The notes under the pieces: generated by a model
What the model saw: the letters and a program-made list of their open reading frames with translations, nothing else
What the model was told of the DNA's origin: nothing
Databases searched by the model: none
Position numbers and translations under genes: made by a program
Shown here: piece by piece, positions 1 through 8,528 of the stretch
Layout: every line of letters begins with the position of its first letter
How positions within the stretch are numbered: position 1 is the first letter of the stretch
Source: Pseudomonadota bacterium
GTDB taxonomy: Bacteria; Myxococcota_A; UBA796; GCA-2862545
Reading direction: 5' to 3'
Length of the DNA stretch: 64,000 nucleotides
Assembly (NCBI GenBank): GCA_947505245.1
Contig: CANNIZ010000006.1
Coordinates: 87,026 to 151,025 of the forward strand

Positions 1-878
1 CCGGCGGGCTGCTCGTGCCGTGCTCGGTGGAGCTCGGTGGCAAAGACGCCGCCATCGTGCTCGCCGACTGCAACTTCGACCGCACGGTCGCGGGAATTGT
101 TCACTGGTCGCTTCACAACGCCGGCCAGGACTGCGCCTCGGTCGAGCGCGTGTACGTCGAGAACGCCATTGCCGACAAATTCATCGCCGCAGTCGCCAAG
201 ACGGCCGCCAAGGTGCGCACCGCGACCGAAGCGACGGGCCATGCCGAGATGGGGCCGCTGCAGACGCCCGCGCAGGTGGCGATCGTCGAGGCGCACATCG
301 CAGACGCGGTCGCCAAGGGCGCGAAGTTGCTCGTCGGCGGCCAGCGCACGGGGACGGGCCTCGGCTTCCAGGCCACCGTGCTGGACGGTTGCACGGCCGA
401 AATGCGCGTCATGCGCGAGGAGACGTTCGGCCCCGTGGTGGCGATTCAGCGCGTCGCCGACGCAGAAGAAGCGATTCGCCTCGCGAACGACAGCGACTAT
501 GGCCTGTGCGGATCCGTTTGGACCACAGACACCACAAAAGGCGAGGCGCTCGCGAGGCGGCTCAACGTCGGCGTCGCGATGGTCAACAACCACGCGTTCA
601 CGGGAACCATGCACGAGACGCCCTGGTCGGGTGTTCGGGGCACGGGGCACGGCGTCGCGATGTCGGCTCACGCGTACGGCGTGTTCGTGCGGAGGCGCAC
701 CTTGCTGGTCGACAAGAACAGCGGGCCCGACGCGTGGTGGTTCCCCGCCGACGCCAATTTGGACGCGTTCATGGACGCCGCGTCGAAGAAGGCCCTCGGC
801 GCGCTCGGGGCCATCTTTACGCTGCTGCCCCTGCTGATGCGGCGCGCGAGCACGATCAAGAAGTTTGCCTCGGAGTAA
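1..878 (+). CDS. Aldehyde dehydrogenase, C-terminal part (5' end outside window)
   Basis: NAD(P)-dependent aldehyde dehydrogenase that oxidises an aldehyde to the acid; substrate unknown. The frame is open from base 3, so the N-terminal coenzyme-binding half lies upstream. Visible are the ELGGKD motif with the general-base Glu and, about 30 residues on, NAGQDCAS with the catalytic Cys. The EETFGPVV motif near base 420 and the C-terminal oligomerisation region follow. The last 45 or so residues are unusual: after the normal end comes a hydrophobic stretch (GALGAIFTLLPLLM) and a basic tail, possibly a membrane-associated extension. The stop is 3 bases before asnB, so the two are probably co-transcribed. 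Confidence 0.93.
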   Translation, partial: GGLLVPCSVELGGKDAAIVLADCNFDRTVAGIVHWSLHNAGQDCASVERVYVENAIADKFIAAVAKTAAKVRTATEATGHAEMGPLQTPAQVAIVEAHIADAVAKGAKLLVGGQRTGTGLGFQATVLDGCTAEMRVMREETFGPVVAIQRVADAEEAIRLANDSDYGLCGSVWTTDTTKGEALARRLNVGVAMVNNHAFTGTMHETPWSGVRGTGHGVAMSAHAYGVFVRRRTLLVDKNSGPDAWWFPADANLDAFMDAASKKALGALGAIFTLLPLLMRRASTIKKFASE

Positions 879-881
879 TCG

Positions 882-2546
882 ATGTGCGGAATCGTAGCCG
901 TCCTCGAGATCAAGCGCGGCGCGTCGGACCTGCGCGAGAAGGCGCTCGCCGCCGCCCGCACCATCCGCCACCGCGGCCCTGACTGGAGCGGCGTGTGGAT
1001 GGATGAGCGCTGCGTTCTGGCACACGAGCGCCTGGCGATCGTCGACGTCGACAACGGCGCGCAGCCGTTACTCGACACAACCGGCGACGTCGCCCTCGCC
1101 GTCAACGGCGAGATCTACAACCACAAAGAGCTGCAGAGCGGCCTCACGAGCCCCTACCCGTTCCGAACCCAGTCGGACTGCGAGGTCATCCTCCCGCTGT
1201 ACGCTGCCCACGGCGCCGGCGTCGCCAACCTCCTGTCGGGCATCTTCGCGTTCGTATTGTACGACCGCCGCACCGGCGACTGGCTCGTCGCGCGCGACCC
1301 GATCGGGGTTTGCCCGCTGTATTGGGGACGCGACGCCCAGGGGAATGTGTGGGTGGCGTCGGAGATGAAGGCGCTCGTGGCGGACTGCGTCACAATCGAG
1401 GAGTTCCCGCCCGGTCACACGTGCACGAACCGCGACGCCGCTCCCGTACGCTACTACCAGCCCGCCTGGCGCGACTACGACGCCGTCAAGGACAACCCGC
1501 TCGACCTCGCCGTGCTGCGCGACGCGCTCGAATCTGCGGTTCGTCGGCAATTGATGTGCGACGTCCCGTATGGCGTCCTGCTCTCGGGTGGACTCGACTC
1601 GTCGCTTATCGCCGCCATCACCCAGAAATTCGCCGAGAACCGCGTCGAAGACGAGGGCCGGACGCGCGCGTGGTGGCCGCGCCTGCACTCGTTCTCGATC
1701 GGGCTGACGGGGTCGCCGGACCTCGCCGCCGCAAAGAAGGTCGCCGATTCACTCGGCACCGTGCACCACGCGATTCACTTCACCGTGCAGGAGGGAATCG
1801 ACGCGCTGCCCGACGTCATCCGGCACATCGAGACCTACGACGTCACCTCGATTCGCGCGTCCACGCCAATGTACTTGATGGCTCGTCGAATCAAGGCCAT
1901 GGGCATCAAGATGGTGCTGTCTGGCGAAGGCGCGGACGAGGTGTTCGGCGGCTACCTGTACTTCCACAAGGCCCCGAGCGCGCGCGATTTCCACGAAGAG
2001 ACGGTGCGCAAGCTCGACATGCTGCACAAGTACGACTGCCTGCGCGCGAACAAGTCCATGGCCGCGTGGGGCATCGAGGCGCGCGTCCCGTTCCTCGATC
2101 GCGAATTCCTCGACGTCGCGATGGCGTTCTCACCGTCCGCGAAGATGGTCGGCAAGGGCCGCATGGAGAAGTTCCCGCTCCGCACGGCTTTCGAGGGGGC
2201 GCTGCCTCCCGAGATCCTCTGGCGACAGAAGGAGCAATTCAGCGACGGGGTCGGCTATTCGTGGATCGACTCGTTGAAGGCGCACGCCGAGCGCCGCGTC
2301 ACGGACGCTGAGCTCGCCGAAGCGAAATTCCGGTTCCCGTACAATCCGCCAGCGACCAAGGAGGCGTACCTGTACCGGACGCTGTTCTCCGCGCATTTCC
2401 CGAGCGACGCGTCCGCGCGCTGCGTCCCAGGCGGACCGTCGATCGCGTGCAGCACCCCGACGGCGATCCTGTGGGACGCCGCGTTCGCGAACAACGCGGA
2501 CCCGAGCGGACGCTCCGTGCTCGGCGTCCATGGGGCGTCGTCGTGA
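882..2546 (+). CDS. asnB: Asparagine synthetase B (glutamine-hydrolysing)
   Basis: Makes asparagine from aspartate, ATP and glutamine in the cytoplasm. At 554 residues it has the length of the E. coli AsnB type. The start gives Met-Cys2, the N-terminal nucleophile of class II glutamine amidotransferases, followed by RHRGPD (about 29-34) and NGEIYNH (75-81). The synthetase half carries the ATP-pyrophosphatase P-loop SGGLDSS (235-241). The C-terminal half keeps the KEQFSDGVGYSWID and CVPGGPS blocks characteristic of AsnB. It starts 3 bases after the aldehyde dehydrogenase stop, and its TGA shares one base with the ATG of the next gene, suggesting coupled translation although the products are functionally unrelated. 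Confidence 0.97.
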   Translation: MCGIVAVLEIKRGASDLREKALAAARTIRHRGPDWSGVWMDERCVLAHERLAIVDVDNGAQPLLDTTGDVALAVNGEIYNHKELQSGLTSPYPFRTQSDCEVILPLYAAHGAGVANLLSGIFAFVLYDRRTGDWLVARDPIGVCPLYWGRDAQGNVWVASEMKALVADCVTIEEFPPGHTCTNRDAAPVRYYQPAWRDYDAVKDNPLDLAVLRDALESAVRRQLMCDVPYGVLLSGGLDSSLIAAITQKFAENRVEDEGRTRAWWPRLHSFSIGLTGSPDLAAAKKVADSLGTVHHAIHFTVQEGIDALPDVIRHIETYDVTSIRASTPMYLMARRIKAMGIKMVLSGEGADEVFGGYLYFHKAPSARDFHEETVRKLDMLHKYDCLRANKSMAAWGIEARVPFLDREFLDVAMAFSPSAKMVGKGRMEKFPLRTAFEGALPPEILWRQKEQFSDGVGYSWIDSLKAHAERRVTDAELAEAKFRFPYNPPATKEAYLYRTLFSAHFPSDASARCVPGGPSIACSTPTAILWDAAFANNADPSGRSVLGVHGASS

Positions 2547-4390
2547 TGTTGTGGCTCGCGTTGATCGGCTGTCCACCTGCCCCGCAGCGGGACGTCCTCC
2601 CCGGCCTCTGCGACACCGCCTCGCTCGCGGTGCGCGCCGACGGCTTCATCCTCTCGGGCGCCGATTGCGGGCGGCTTGACCTCGAGGCCACGGTCGTCGG
2701 CGACGGCGACCTCACGCTTTCGCTCGATCTCGTCGCCGGCACCGTCGTCCCTACGATCCATTCCGAAGCGGGCGGCACGTTTCGCGCGCTCGTGTTTCGC
2801 GGCGACGTCGACCTCCCCGGCGACGGACCGGTCCGCGTCTGGCGCCAGGGCTACCAGTCGTGGGCGTGGTCGGGCGTCGTCGAGGCATCGATGCCCGAGC
2901 TCGACATCGACGGACTCCCGCTCGCGGACGGCGACGGCGACGCGATGTCGCTCGCGCAGGAGACGCCGTACACGTCGTGGTGGGCGGGCCTCGTCGGCCG
3001 GCCCGGCGGCATGTCCGCGCTGCTCGGCGTGCTCGGCTCCACGCACACCAAGTTCTACACCGCGTTCAGCGAAGACCGCGCCTGGGCCGTCTATGGCGGT
3101 CGCGGCGAAGCCATCGAGATCCCCGCCGGCGGCACGCTCGCGCTCGACCCGCTGATCGCTGTCACTGGCGCTGATCCCGGACTGCTCTACGCGACCTGGG
3201 CCGACGCTGTGGCGGCCCGCAACCCGCCGCGCCCGCTGCCCGACGTGCCGCCCACCGGCTGGGCGACGTGGTCCACGTACTACAGCGGCGTGTCCGAGCA
3301 GGACGTGCGCGACAACCTCCCGCTCGCCATGGACCTCGGCCTCGACGTGTTCCAACTCGACGACGGCTGGCAGGTGCGCTGGGGCGACTGGACGGCGGAC
3401 ACGGACTTCCCGAGCGGCATGGGGCCCCTCGCCGCAGACATCACGGCGGCCGGCCTGCGCCCCGGGCTGTGGATGGCGCCGTTCTACGTTTCGCGCGACT
3501 CGGCCACCTACGCGGCGCACGACGACTGGTGGGTGCGCGACCTCGACGGCGACGAGATCCGGTTCACCAACGTCGGCAGCGGAGACTACGCGATCCTCGA
3601 CGTCACCCAGCCCGACGCAGCCGCGTTCCTGCGCGACGCGATCGCGGGACGTGTGGCCGAGGGGTACACCTACCTGAAGCTCGACTTCCTGTACGCCGGC
3701 GCCCAGGAGGGCCTGCGCGCCGAGCCAATCACCGGGATGGAGGCCTACCACCGCGGCCTCGAAATCCTCCGCGACGCGGCGGGCGAAGACACCTACATCC
3801 TCGCGTGCGGCGCTCCGCTGCTGCCGAGCGTCGGCTTCGCCGAGGGCTTCCGCACCGGCGCCGACATCGCGTTCGAATTGTCGCCCGACGCCGACCCCGC
3901 GTTCGTGCGCTGGCAGGCACGCCAAACGGCGGCGCGGTCGTTCACGAACGGCCGCTGGTGGTGGTCCGACGCGGACCAGATCCTCGTTCGCGGGCTCACC
4001 GATCCCACCGGCGCGGTCGCTGCAAACGCGGCCTCCGGCGGCACGTGGCAGCTCGGCGACGCCCTCGCAGAAGTCGACGCCGAGGTGTTGTTCGCGCCCG
4101 GCGCGGTCGCGACCCGCGGCTCGTCGGCGAGGCCGGTCGACCCGCTCTCGTACCCGTCGGGGTTCGACGCGAGCCCGCTCGCCGAGAAGATCTCGCCGAA
4201 CGATCAGGTGCCGCCCGTGTGGCTGCTCGACCACCACGTCGTGCTGCTCAACCTCGGCGACGCGCCCATCACCGTGGACGCTCCGCCCGGTCAGGAGTTG
4301 TTCTCCGGAGGTTACTCCGCCGGGCCGCAGACACGTACGCTGGCTCCGGGGGCCGGCGAGATCTGGGCGCTCGCGGGCGGCAGCCCTTAG
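2546..4390 (+). CDS. Alpha-galactosidase-like glycoside hydrolase (GH36/melibiase type), lipoprotein
   Basis: Predicted retaining glycoside hydrolase acting on alpha-galactosides or related glycans at the cell envelope. I chose the ATG overlapping the asnB stop because it gives a short lipoprotein signal (MLWLALIGC, lipobox LIGC, Cys9); the frame is open further upstream but lies inside asnB. Of about 614 residues, the N-terminal 200 form a beta-rich domain with GYQSW, a GH36 signature. The catalytic barrel has LDDGWQ (about 270), LKLDF (about 378, with the expected nucleophile Asp) and a Gly-Cys-Gly loop followed by RTGADIA (about 436, with the expected acid/base Asp). A small beta domain ends the protein. 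The stop overlaps the stop of the convergent next gene by 4 bases. Exact substrate is not resolvable by reading. Confidence 0.85.
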   Translation: MLWLALIGCPPAPQRDVLPGLCDTASLAVRADGFILSGADCGRLDLEATVVGDGDLTLSLDLVAGTVVPTIHSEAGGTFRALVFRGDVDLPGDGPVRVWRQGYQSWAWSGVVEASMPELDIDGLPLADGDGDAMSLAQETPYTSWWAGLVGRPGGMSALLGVLGSTHTKFYTAFSEDRAWAVYGGRGEAIEIPAGGTLALDPLIAVTGADPGLLYATWADAVAARNPPRPLPDVPPTGWATWSTYYSGVSEQDVRDNLPLAMDLGLDVFQLDDGWQVRWGDWTADTDFPSGMGPLAADITAAGLRPGLWMAPFYVSRDSATYAAHDDWWVRDLDGDEIRFTNVGSGDYAILDVTQPDAAAFLRDAIAGRVAEGYTYLKLDFLYAGAQEGLRAEPITGMEAYHRGLEILRDAAGEDTYILACGAPLLPSVGFAEGFRTGADIAFELSPDADPAFVRWQARQTAARSFTNGRWWWSDADQILVRGLTDPTGAVAANAASGGTWQLGDALAEVDAEVLFAPGAVATRGSSARPVDPLSYPSGFDASPLAEKISPNDQVPPVWLLDHHVVLLNLGDAPITVDAPPGQELFSGGYSAGPQTRTLAPGAGEIWALAGGSP

Positions 4391-5799
4391 AGCTCGGGCA
4401 GCGTCAGGAAGGCGGCGTTGATCGTGATCAGCTGTGTTCCCATACGCGACTCCCAGCCCATACACAGCGACAGCCCGGTCCGTTTCATGCTGACGACGAA
4501 GCCACCCTGCATGCGGGTGGCGGTGCCGCCGGTGCGCCAGACGCGGCTGACGGAGAAGTCAAAACCACCGCCCCCGTCAAACATGCTCCGCTTGAGGAAC
4601 AGCAGATCGAACTGGCCACCCGCGTGGACCCCGAGCGGCGCGGGGCCTCCAGCACCGCCCAACCCGGCGATCGCCTGCAACGCGATGACCTGCAGGTTGA
4701 GCCCGCCCCCGACCTCCGCAGACCCGGGAAAGCCGGCGGGGGTCGCGGCCAGGCGCGCCTGGTAGCTCCAGGTCAGGCCTGGTAGTTGGTGAAACGGCAT
4801 GCGACCGATCGCGACCGACGCGCCCCATCTCGCCTCTGCGAACAGGTTGTGGGGGTCCTCGTCGAACCTGGCAAAGCCGAATTCGGAGCGCGTCGGGCCG
4901 AAGCGTTCGAACAGGGTCGGGATCTGGTCCTTTACGTATCGCGTGAGGGCCTCGTCGACGGCGGGGACGAGCCAACTGGCCACCCCCGGGTCGACCTGGA
5001 CGTACGCCGACCACGGCTTGCCGCGCACCACGAAGTCGCGACAATACGCGCGTCTACCGCCGTCCTCGAAGGCCGTCCAACCAGGTGAAGGTTCGACTGA
5101 CGGAGTCACGGCCGTATTCCCCGCCGTGGCGATCCTTTCCGCGCAGCCTACTCCCCAGTCGCCGACCTTCGCGACGAGGGTGCCGTCGGCGCGCGTAATC
5201 CAGTCGTAGTATTCGCTGTACCCAGCGTTCCAGTCGGCAGGGACCAGGATCCGGGTCTCCAGCGTAGCCAGCTGGACCTCGTGGGTCGCGACGCCGTCGA
5301 GCGTCGTGGGGTCGCGCGGGGTCGCGACCGCCTCGGGTGCCTTCTGCACGTCCACGCGGGCATCGAGCCCGGCGTGGAAGGCGCGCAGCAAGGTGCCGCT
5401 GTCCGGGCTGTAGCCAACCAGGAGGAATTGCAGCGGGACGCCCATGATTTCGGCCGCCCGGCACTGGATCGCGATCGGCGCGCCGTCCTTCACGTAGTTC
5501 CAGCCGGACCACCCCTGGAGCGGGTCGACGATCGGATCGACGATCTTGAGGGCGTCCTTGAAAGCGATCCGCGCCGTCGCGTCGGAGCAGGGCTCAGGCG
5601 CGACCACGATCTTGCCGATGACGGTGCCGCCGGCGTCCTTGAACACCTCAGCACCCTCGCCGACCTCGTACACCCAGCCGTCCGGGACCACGACCTTCAG
5701 GCCCGGCAGCTGGAGCGCGACCTCCTGGTCGGCCCACGCCGGCGACGAGAAAAGCGAGGCCAATACGATCGAACCCAAAATCAGCCTGCGGTTTGCCAT
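4387..5799 (-). CDS. Secreted protein with internal duplication and beta-rich C-terminus, unknown function
   Basis: Unrecognised 470-residue exported protein. The N-terminus (MANRR, hydrophobic core, cleavage near SSPAWA-D) is a clear Sec signal peptide. Residues about 30-155 and 165-300 look like two copies of one domain: each has a VVVP/ILVP strand, a following Trp, a 'dGT..K' turn, a Cys, a Gly-Trp pair and a second Cys. The last 160 residues are rich in alternating strands with aromatic residues and end in a Leu-containing strand, consistent with an outer-membrane barrel or beta-sandwich (inference). It is convergent with the alpha-galactosidase, the stops overlapping by 4 bases, so the two are not in one operon. 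Confidence 0.7.
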   Translation of the reverse strand: MANRRLILGSIVLASLFSSPAWADQEVALQLPGLKVVVPDGWVYEVGEGAEVFKDAGGTVIGKIVVAPEPCSDATARIAFKDALKIVDPIVDPLQGWSGWNYVKDGAPIAIQCRAAEIMGVPLQFLLVGYSPDSGTLLRAFHAGLDARVDVQKAPEAVATPRDPTTLDGVATHEVQLATLETRILVPADWNAGYSEYYDWITRADGTLVAKVGDWGVGCAERIATAGNTAVTPSVEPSPGWTAFEDGGRRAYCRDFVVRGKPWSAYVQVDPGVASWLVPAVDEALTRYVKDQIPTLFERFGPTRSEFGFARFDEDPHNLFAEARWGASVAIGRMPFHQLPGLTWSYQARLAATPAGFPGSAEVGGGLNLQVIALQAIAGLGGAGGPAPLGVHAGGQFDLLFLKRSMFDGGGGFDFSVSRVWRTGGTATRMQGGFVVSMKRTGLSLCMGWESRMGTQLITINAAFLTLPEL

Positions 5800-5906
5800 G
5801 GCGCGACCCTACCGCGATCGAGGCACAGCCGCTCGCCCCTGTCGCCGAGTCGCCTTGCAGACCACCGCCGCGTGGCTCGCGTAGGTTCGTCAGGCAAGCC
5901 GAGCGG

Positions 5907-7634
5907 TCAGAAGCTCCGGCACTGCAGGAGCGACGCGTTGCACTTGATCGTCATCGGCTTCTCCGCGGTGACCACCACCTTGCCCGCGCTCACCGGCGTG
6001 GGGCCGTCGAACCACGCCTTGACCTGCCAGGTGCCGACCGGGATCGGCTGATCCGGCGACAACTCGCGGGTGCCGTCGGTCAACCGCACCTTCTGCGCGT
6101 CTCCCGCGACGGTGACCGTGCCCGTCGCCACCGCCGCGACGACGACGGGTTTCACGTCGACAGGCTTCACGTCGACCGGCTTGATGACGACCGGCTTGAT
6201 GACGACCGGCTTCACGTCCACCGGCGCGACCACCGGAGGCACGTCGACCGGTGCGACCACCGGAGGCACGTCCACCGGCTTCACGTCCACCGGCTTCACG
6301 TCGATCGGCGGCACCACCGGAGGCACGTCGACCGGCGGTTCGGGCGGCACTTGCGCCACCGTCGTGCCCGCTCCCCCAGCGGACAACGCCACGGCCAACG
6401 CACCGACGCCCGCCACCGCAGCGAACGCCAGCGCGAGCACGACGACGACGCCGGCGACCGCGAGCACGCCGCGGTTCGAGCCCGAAGCCGTCTCCGGCGG
6501 CATCGACGTCGACATCGGCGACAACGAGGTGATCGACGGGTTCACGGGCGGCTGTGAAGCGACCTCGGCGTCGGGTGGCGGTGCCACCATCGTGAGCGCA
6601 GGCGTCGGCCTTCGCGCGACATCCGCCGGGGGCGCCTGCTTCGGGGCCTCTGCAGCGGCAGGCCCTCCCGACGCTCCCGCCCAGGTCGGGTGGCTTCGCG
6701 CTTGCGCGGGGGCAGGCGTGTTCGAGCCGAGCCCGCGCGCCGCCGAGGCCACCGCCGTCCCCGATGCGAGCAGGCCAAGGTCGGCGCTCCGCGGCAGCGC
6801 GGGGTCTGCGTCGAGCATCTCCAGGAGGGCGTCACAATCGGCGAGGCGCTCCGCGGCCACCGGGTTCATGCTCCGCTCGATGGTGGCGAGCACCGACGCC
6901 GGAAGGCCCGGCGCGAGCAGGTTCGCGTCGGCGCGCTTGCCGGCGGCGACGTCTGTCATCAGCGTGATGATGTCGTCCGCGACAAACGCCGGGCGGCCGC
7001 ACACGAGCTCGAACAGGATCGCGCCGAGCGAGTACACGTCCGCGCGCTTGTCCACGCTCGACGCGTCGCGGATCTGCTCCGGCGGCATGTACGCGGGGGT
7101 ACCCATCGTGGTGCCGGCTCGGGTCTTCTGGTAGCTCTGCCCGCCGTCCCCTTCGGTGGCCTTCGCGAGACCGAAGTCCGTGACCTTCGGCGTCACACCG
7201 TCCGTAAGGTCGAGCATCACGTTCGCAGGCTTGAGATCGCGGTGGATCAGCCCCTTGTTGTGCGCGTGCCGCACACCCGCCACCACCGCCCGGAACAGTG
7301 CGATCGACTCCGGAAGCGTAGGCCGGTACTGCTGGATCAGCTGATCCATCGACGGCCCTTCGATGAATTCCATCAGCAGCGCGGGTGCACCTTCATGCAG
7401 CAGCACGTCCGTGACGGCCACGATGTTCGTGTGGCGCAACGTCGCCTGGACGCGCCCTTCCTGCACGAGGCGGGCCTGAATCTGCTTGTTGCCGATCGTG
7501 AGCACCTTGAGCGCGTGCGCAGTGCCGAGCGTCTCGTGGCGTACGCGGTACACCACCGCCATGCCGCCTTCACCGAGTACGCGCTCCACCACGTAGCGGT
7601 CGACCCGTTGGCCGGGCTCGATCGAAGCTACCAT
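5907..7634 (-). CDS. Membrane-anchored Ser/Thr protein kinase (Hanks type)
   Basis: Eukaryotic-like Ser/Thr kinase of 575 residues. The start at 7634 was chosen over an upstream in-frame codon because it puts the kinase domain 15 residues from the N-terminus. The glycine loop GEGGMAVVY (21-29), ATP Lys43, HRDLKPAN (131-138) and DFG (153-155) are intact, followed by a PEQ motif and DVYSLG, so it should be catalytically active. A Pro/Ala-rich linker leads to one transmembrane helix at about 386-416. Outside lies a Val/Pro/Asp/Lys repeat region and a short beta-rich PEGA-like module at the C-terminus, ending in two nearby Cys. Its ATG overlaps the stop of the upstream exported protein by 7 bases, hinting that the two work together. 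Confidence 0.93.
   Translation of the reverse strand: MVASIEPGQRVDRYVVERVLGEGGMAVVYRVRHETLGTAHALKVLTIGNKQIQARLVQEGRVQATLRHTNIVAVTDVLLHEGAPALLMEFIEGPSMDQLIQQYRPTLPESIALFRAVVAGVRHAHNKGLIHRDLKPANVMLDLTDGVTPKVTDFGLAKATEGDGGQSYQKTRAGTTMGTPAYMPPEQIRDASSVDKRADVYSLGAILFELVCGRPAFVADDIITLMTDVAAGKRADANLLAPGLPASVLATIERSMNPVAAERLADCDALLEMLDADPALPRSADLGLLASGTAVASAARGLGSNTPAPAQARSHPTWAGASGGPAAAEAPKQAPPADVARRPTPALTMVAPPPDAEVASQPPVNPSITSLSPMSTSMPPETASGSNRGVLAVAGVVVVLALAFAAVAGVGALAVALSAGGAGTTVAQVPPEPPVDVPPVVPPIDVKPVDVKPVDVPPVVAPVDVPPVVAPVDVKPVVIKPVVIKPVDVKPVDVKPVVVAAVATGTVTVAGDAQKVRLTDGTRELSPDQPIPVGTWQVKAWFDGPTPVSAGKVVVTAEKPMTIKCNASLLQCRSF
6144..6340. repeat. Short tandem repeats encoding a (K/P)PVD(V/I) linker in the kinase
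   Basis: On the plus strand the units TTCACGTCSACCGGC (15 bases) and GCGACCACCGGAGGCACGTC alternate about a dozen times. On the coding strand they encode a run of PVDVKPVD, PPVVAPVD and KPVVIKPV blocks between the membrane helix and the C-terminal module of the kinase. It is most likely an extended wall- or periplasm-spanning rod. Copy number should be prone to slippage. Confidence 0.85.
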
Positions 7635-8482
7635 CGGGCGGACACCACGACCGACCCGACGCCGAGGCCGACCGCGCCGCCTGCAGCCCCCAGCGCGCCG
7701 ATCATCATCGCGTTGGTGGTGCCGCGCAGCGACTTCAGCTCGGCCGGGTCCGTGATCGGGTCCGCCTCGTCCCAATACCGGCCATACGATGACCCCGCGA
7801 CGCCCCACATCACGCCGCTCGCGATCGCGAGCACACCCGCGCCGCCGAGCAAAGGCACGTTCAGACCGCGCTTCGGCTTCTCGGGCGGCAAAGGGTCCAC
7901 CGCGGAGACCGCGGGCAACGTGCGCGCCGGGTAGTCGATCATCTGCTGCCCGGGCATCAAGTACGCCGTGTGAACCACGACACCCGCGGCGTCCACGTAC
8001 TGCACGACGGTGGGGTACGTGACGGGGCGGCGGTTGCCCGTGTCGCGCCCATCGAACGTAAGCGCCCCTTCAGCGGGCTCGGGGACGTTGTCCAGCGTGC
8101 CGGCGGCGGGGTCCAGCGCGGCATATTCGGTGCGGATCGGGTTGTCTTCGGCGACGAGCGTGGCGGGGAACGAATACCCCGGCTCGAGCGTGCGGGACGC
8201 TGCGAACGCCTGACGCGCGAGCGACGGGTCCCGGTCGATCATCGCGCGGAGCCCCTTGAACCGATGCACCTGGGCGGCGAGCGCGCGGGTCATCTTGTCG
8301 GAGACACACGGCAACGCAGCAAACGCGCGGTCGGACGCGGCGTTGAAGCCGTCCACGTCGAGCTCGGCGAACTTGGCTTCGGCTTCGGTCAGGGAGGCCG
8401 AGACGTCCGCCGACGTCGATGGCGCCGCACAGGGCGCAGCGAGGCTCGTAGCGACCAGGAAAAGAAGTGCGAAGGGTGTCAT
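7628..8482 (-). CDS. Exported protein with C-terminal membrane helices, kinase partner
   Basis: Unrecognised 284-residue protein. I place the start at 8482, giving MTPFALLFLVATSLAAP, a good signal peptide. An earlier in-frame TTG at 8524 would add a poor leader. The mature N-terminal 130 residues are helical (Leu/Ala/Glu rich, resembling a degenerate TPR unit), with a conserved-looking ALEPGYSFP-type segment. Then follows a Pro-rich region, and the C-terminus carries two hydrophobic Gly/Ala-rich helices (LLGGAGVLAIASGVMWG and MMIGALGAAGGAVGLGVGS). The same architecture is common beside Hanks-type kinases in Myxococcota. Coupling with the kinase start supports a joint role; no activity can be proposed. 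Confidence 0.75.
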   Translation of the reverse strand: MTPFALLFLVATSLAAPCAAPSTSADVSASLTEAEAKFAELDVDGFNAASDRAFAALPCVSDKMTRALAAQVHRFKGLRAMIDRDPSLARQAFAASRTLEPGYSFPATLVAEDNPIRTEYAALDPAAGTLDNVPEPAEGALTFDGRDTGNRRPVTYPTVVQYVDAAGVVVHTAYLMPGQQMIDYPARTLPAVSAVDPLPPEKPKRGLNVPLLGGAGVLAIASGVMWGVAGSSYGRYWDEADPITDPAELKSLRGTTNAMMIGALGAAGGAVGLGVGSVVVSARW

Positions 8483-8528
8483 GGCGCGAAGATACAACAT
8501 CTCCGGCCCGATGCGCACTGCCAATCGC

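Noticed and set aside
2255..4465. Long open frame on the minus strand across asnB and the alpha-galactosidase gene
   Set aside because: It is rich in Arg/Gly/Ala/Val without domains, and overlaps two genes with clear motifs; long antisense frames are normal at this GC content.
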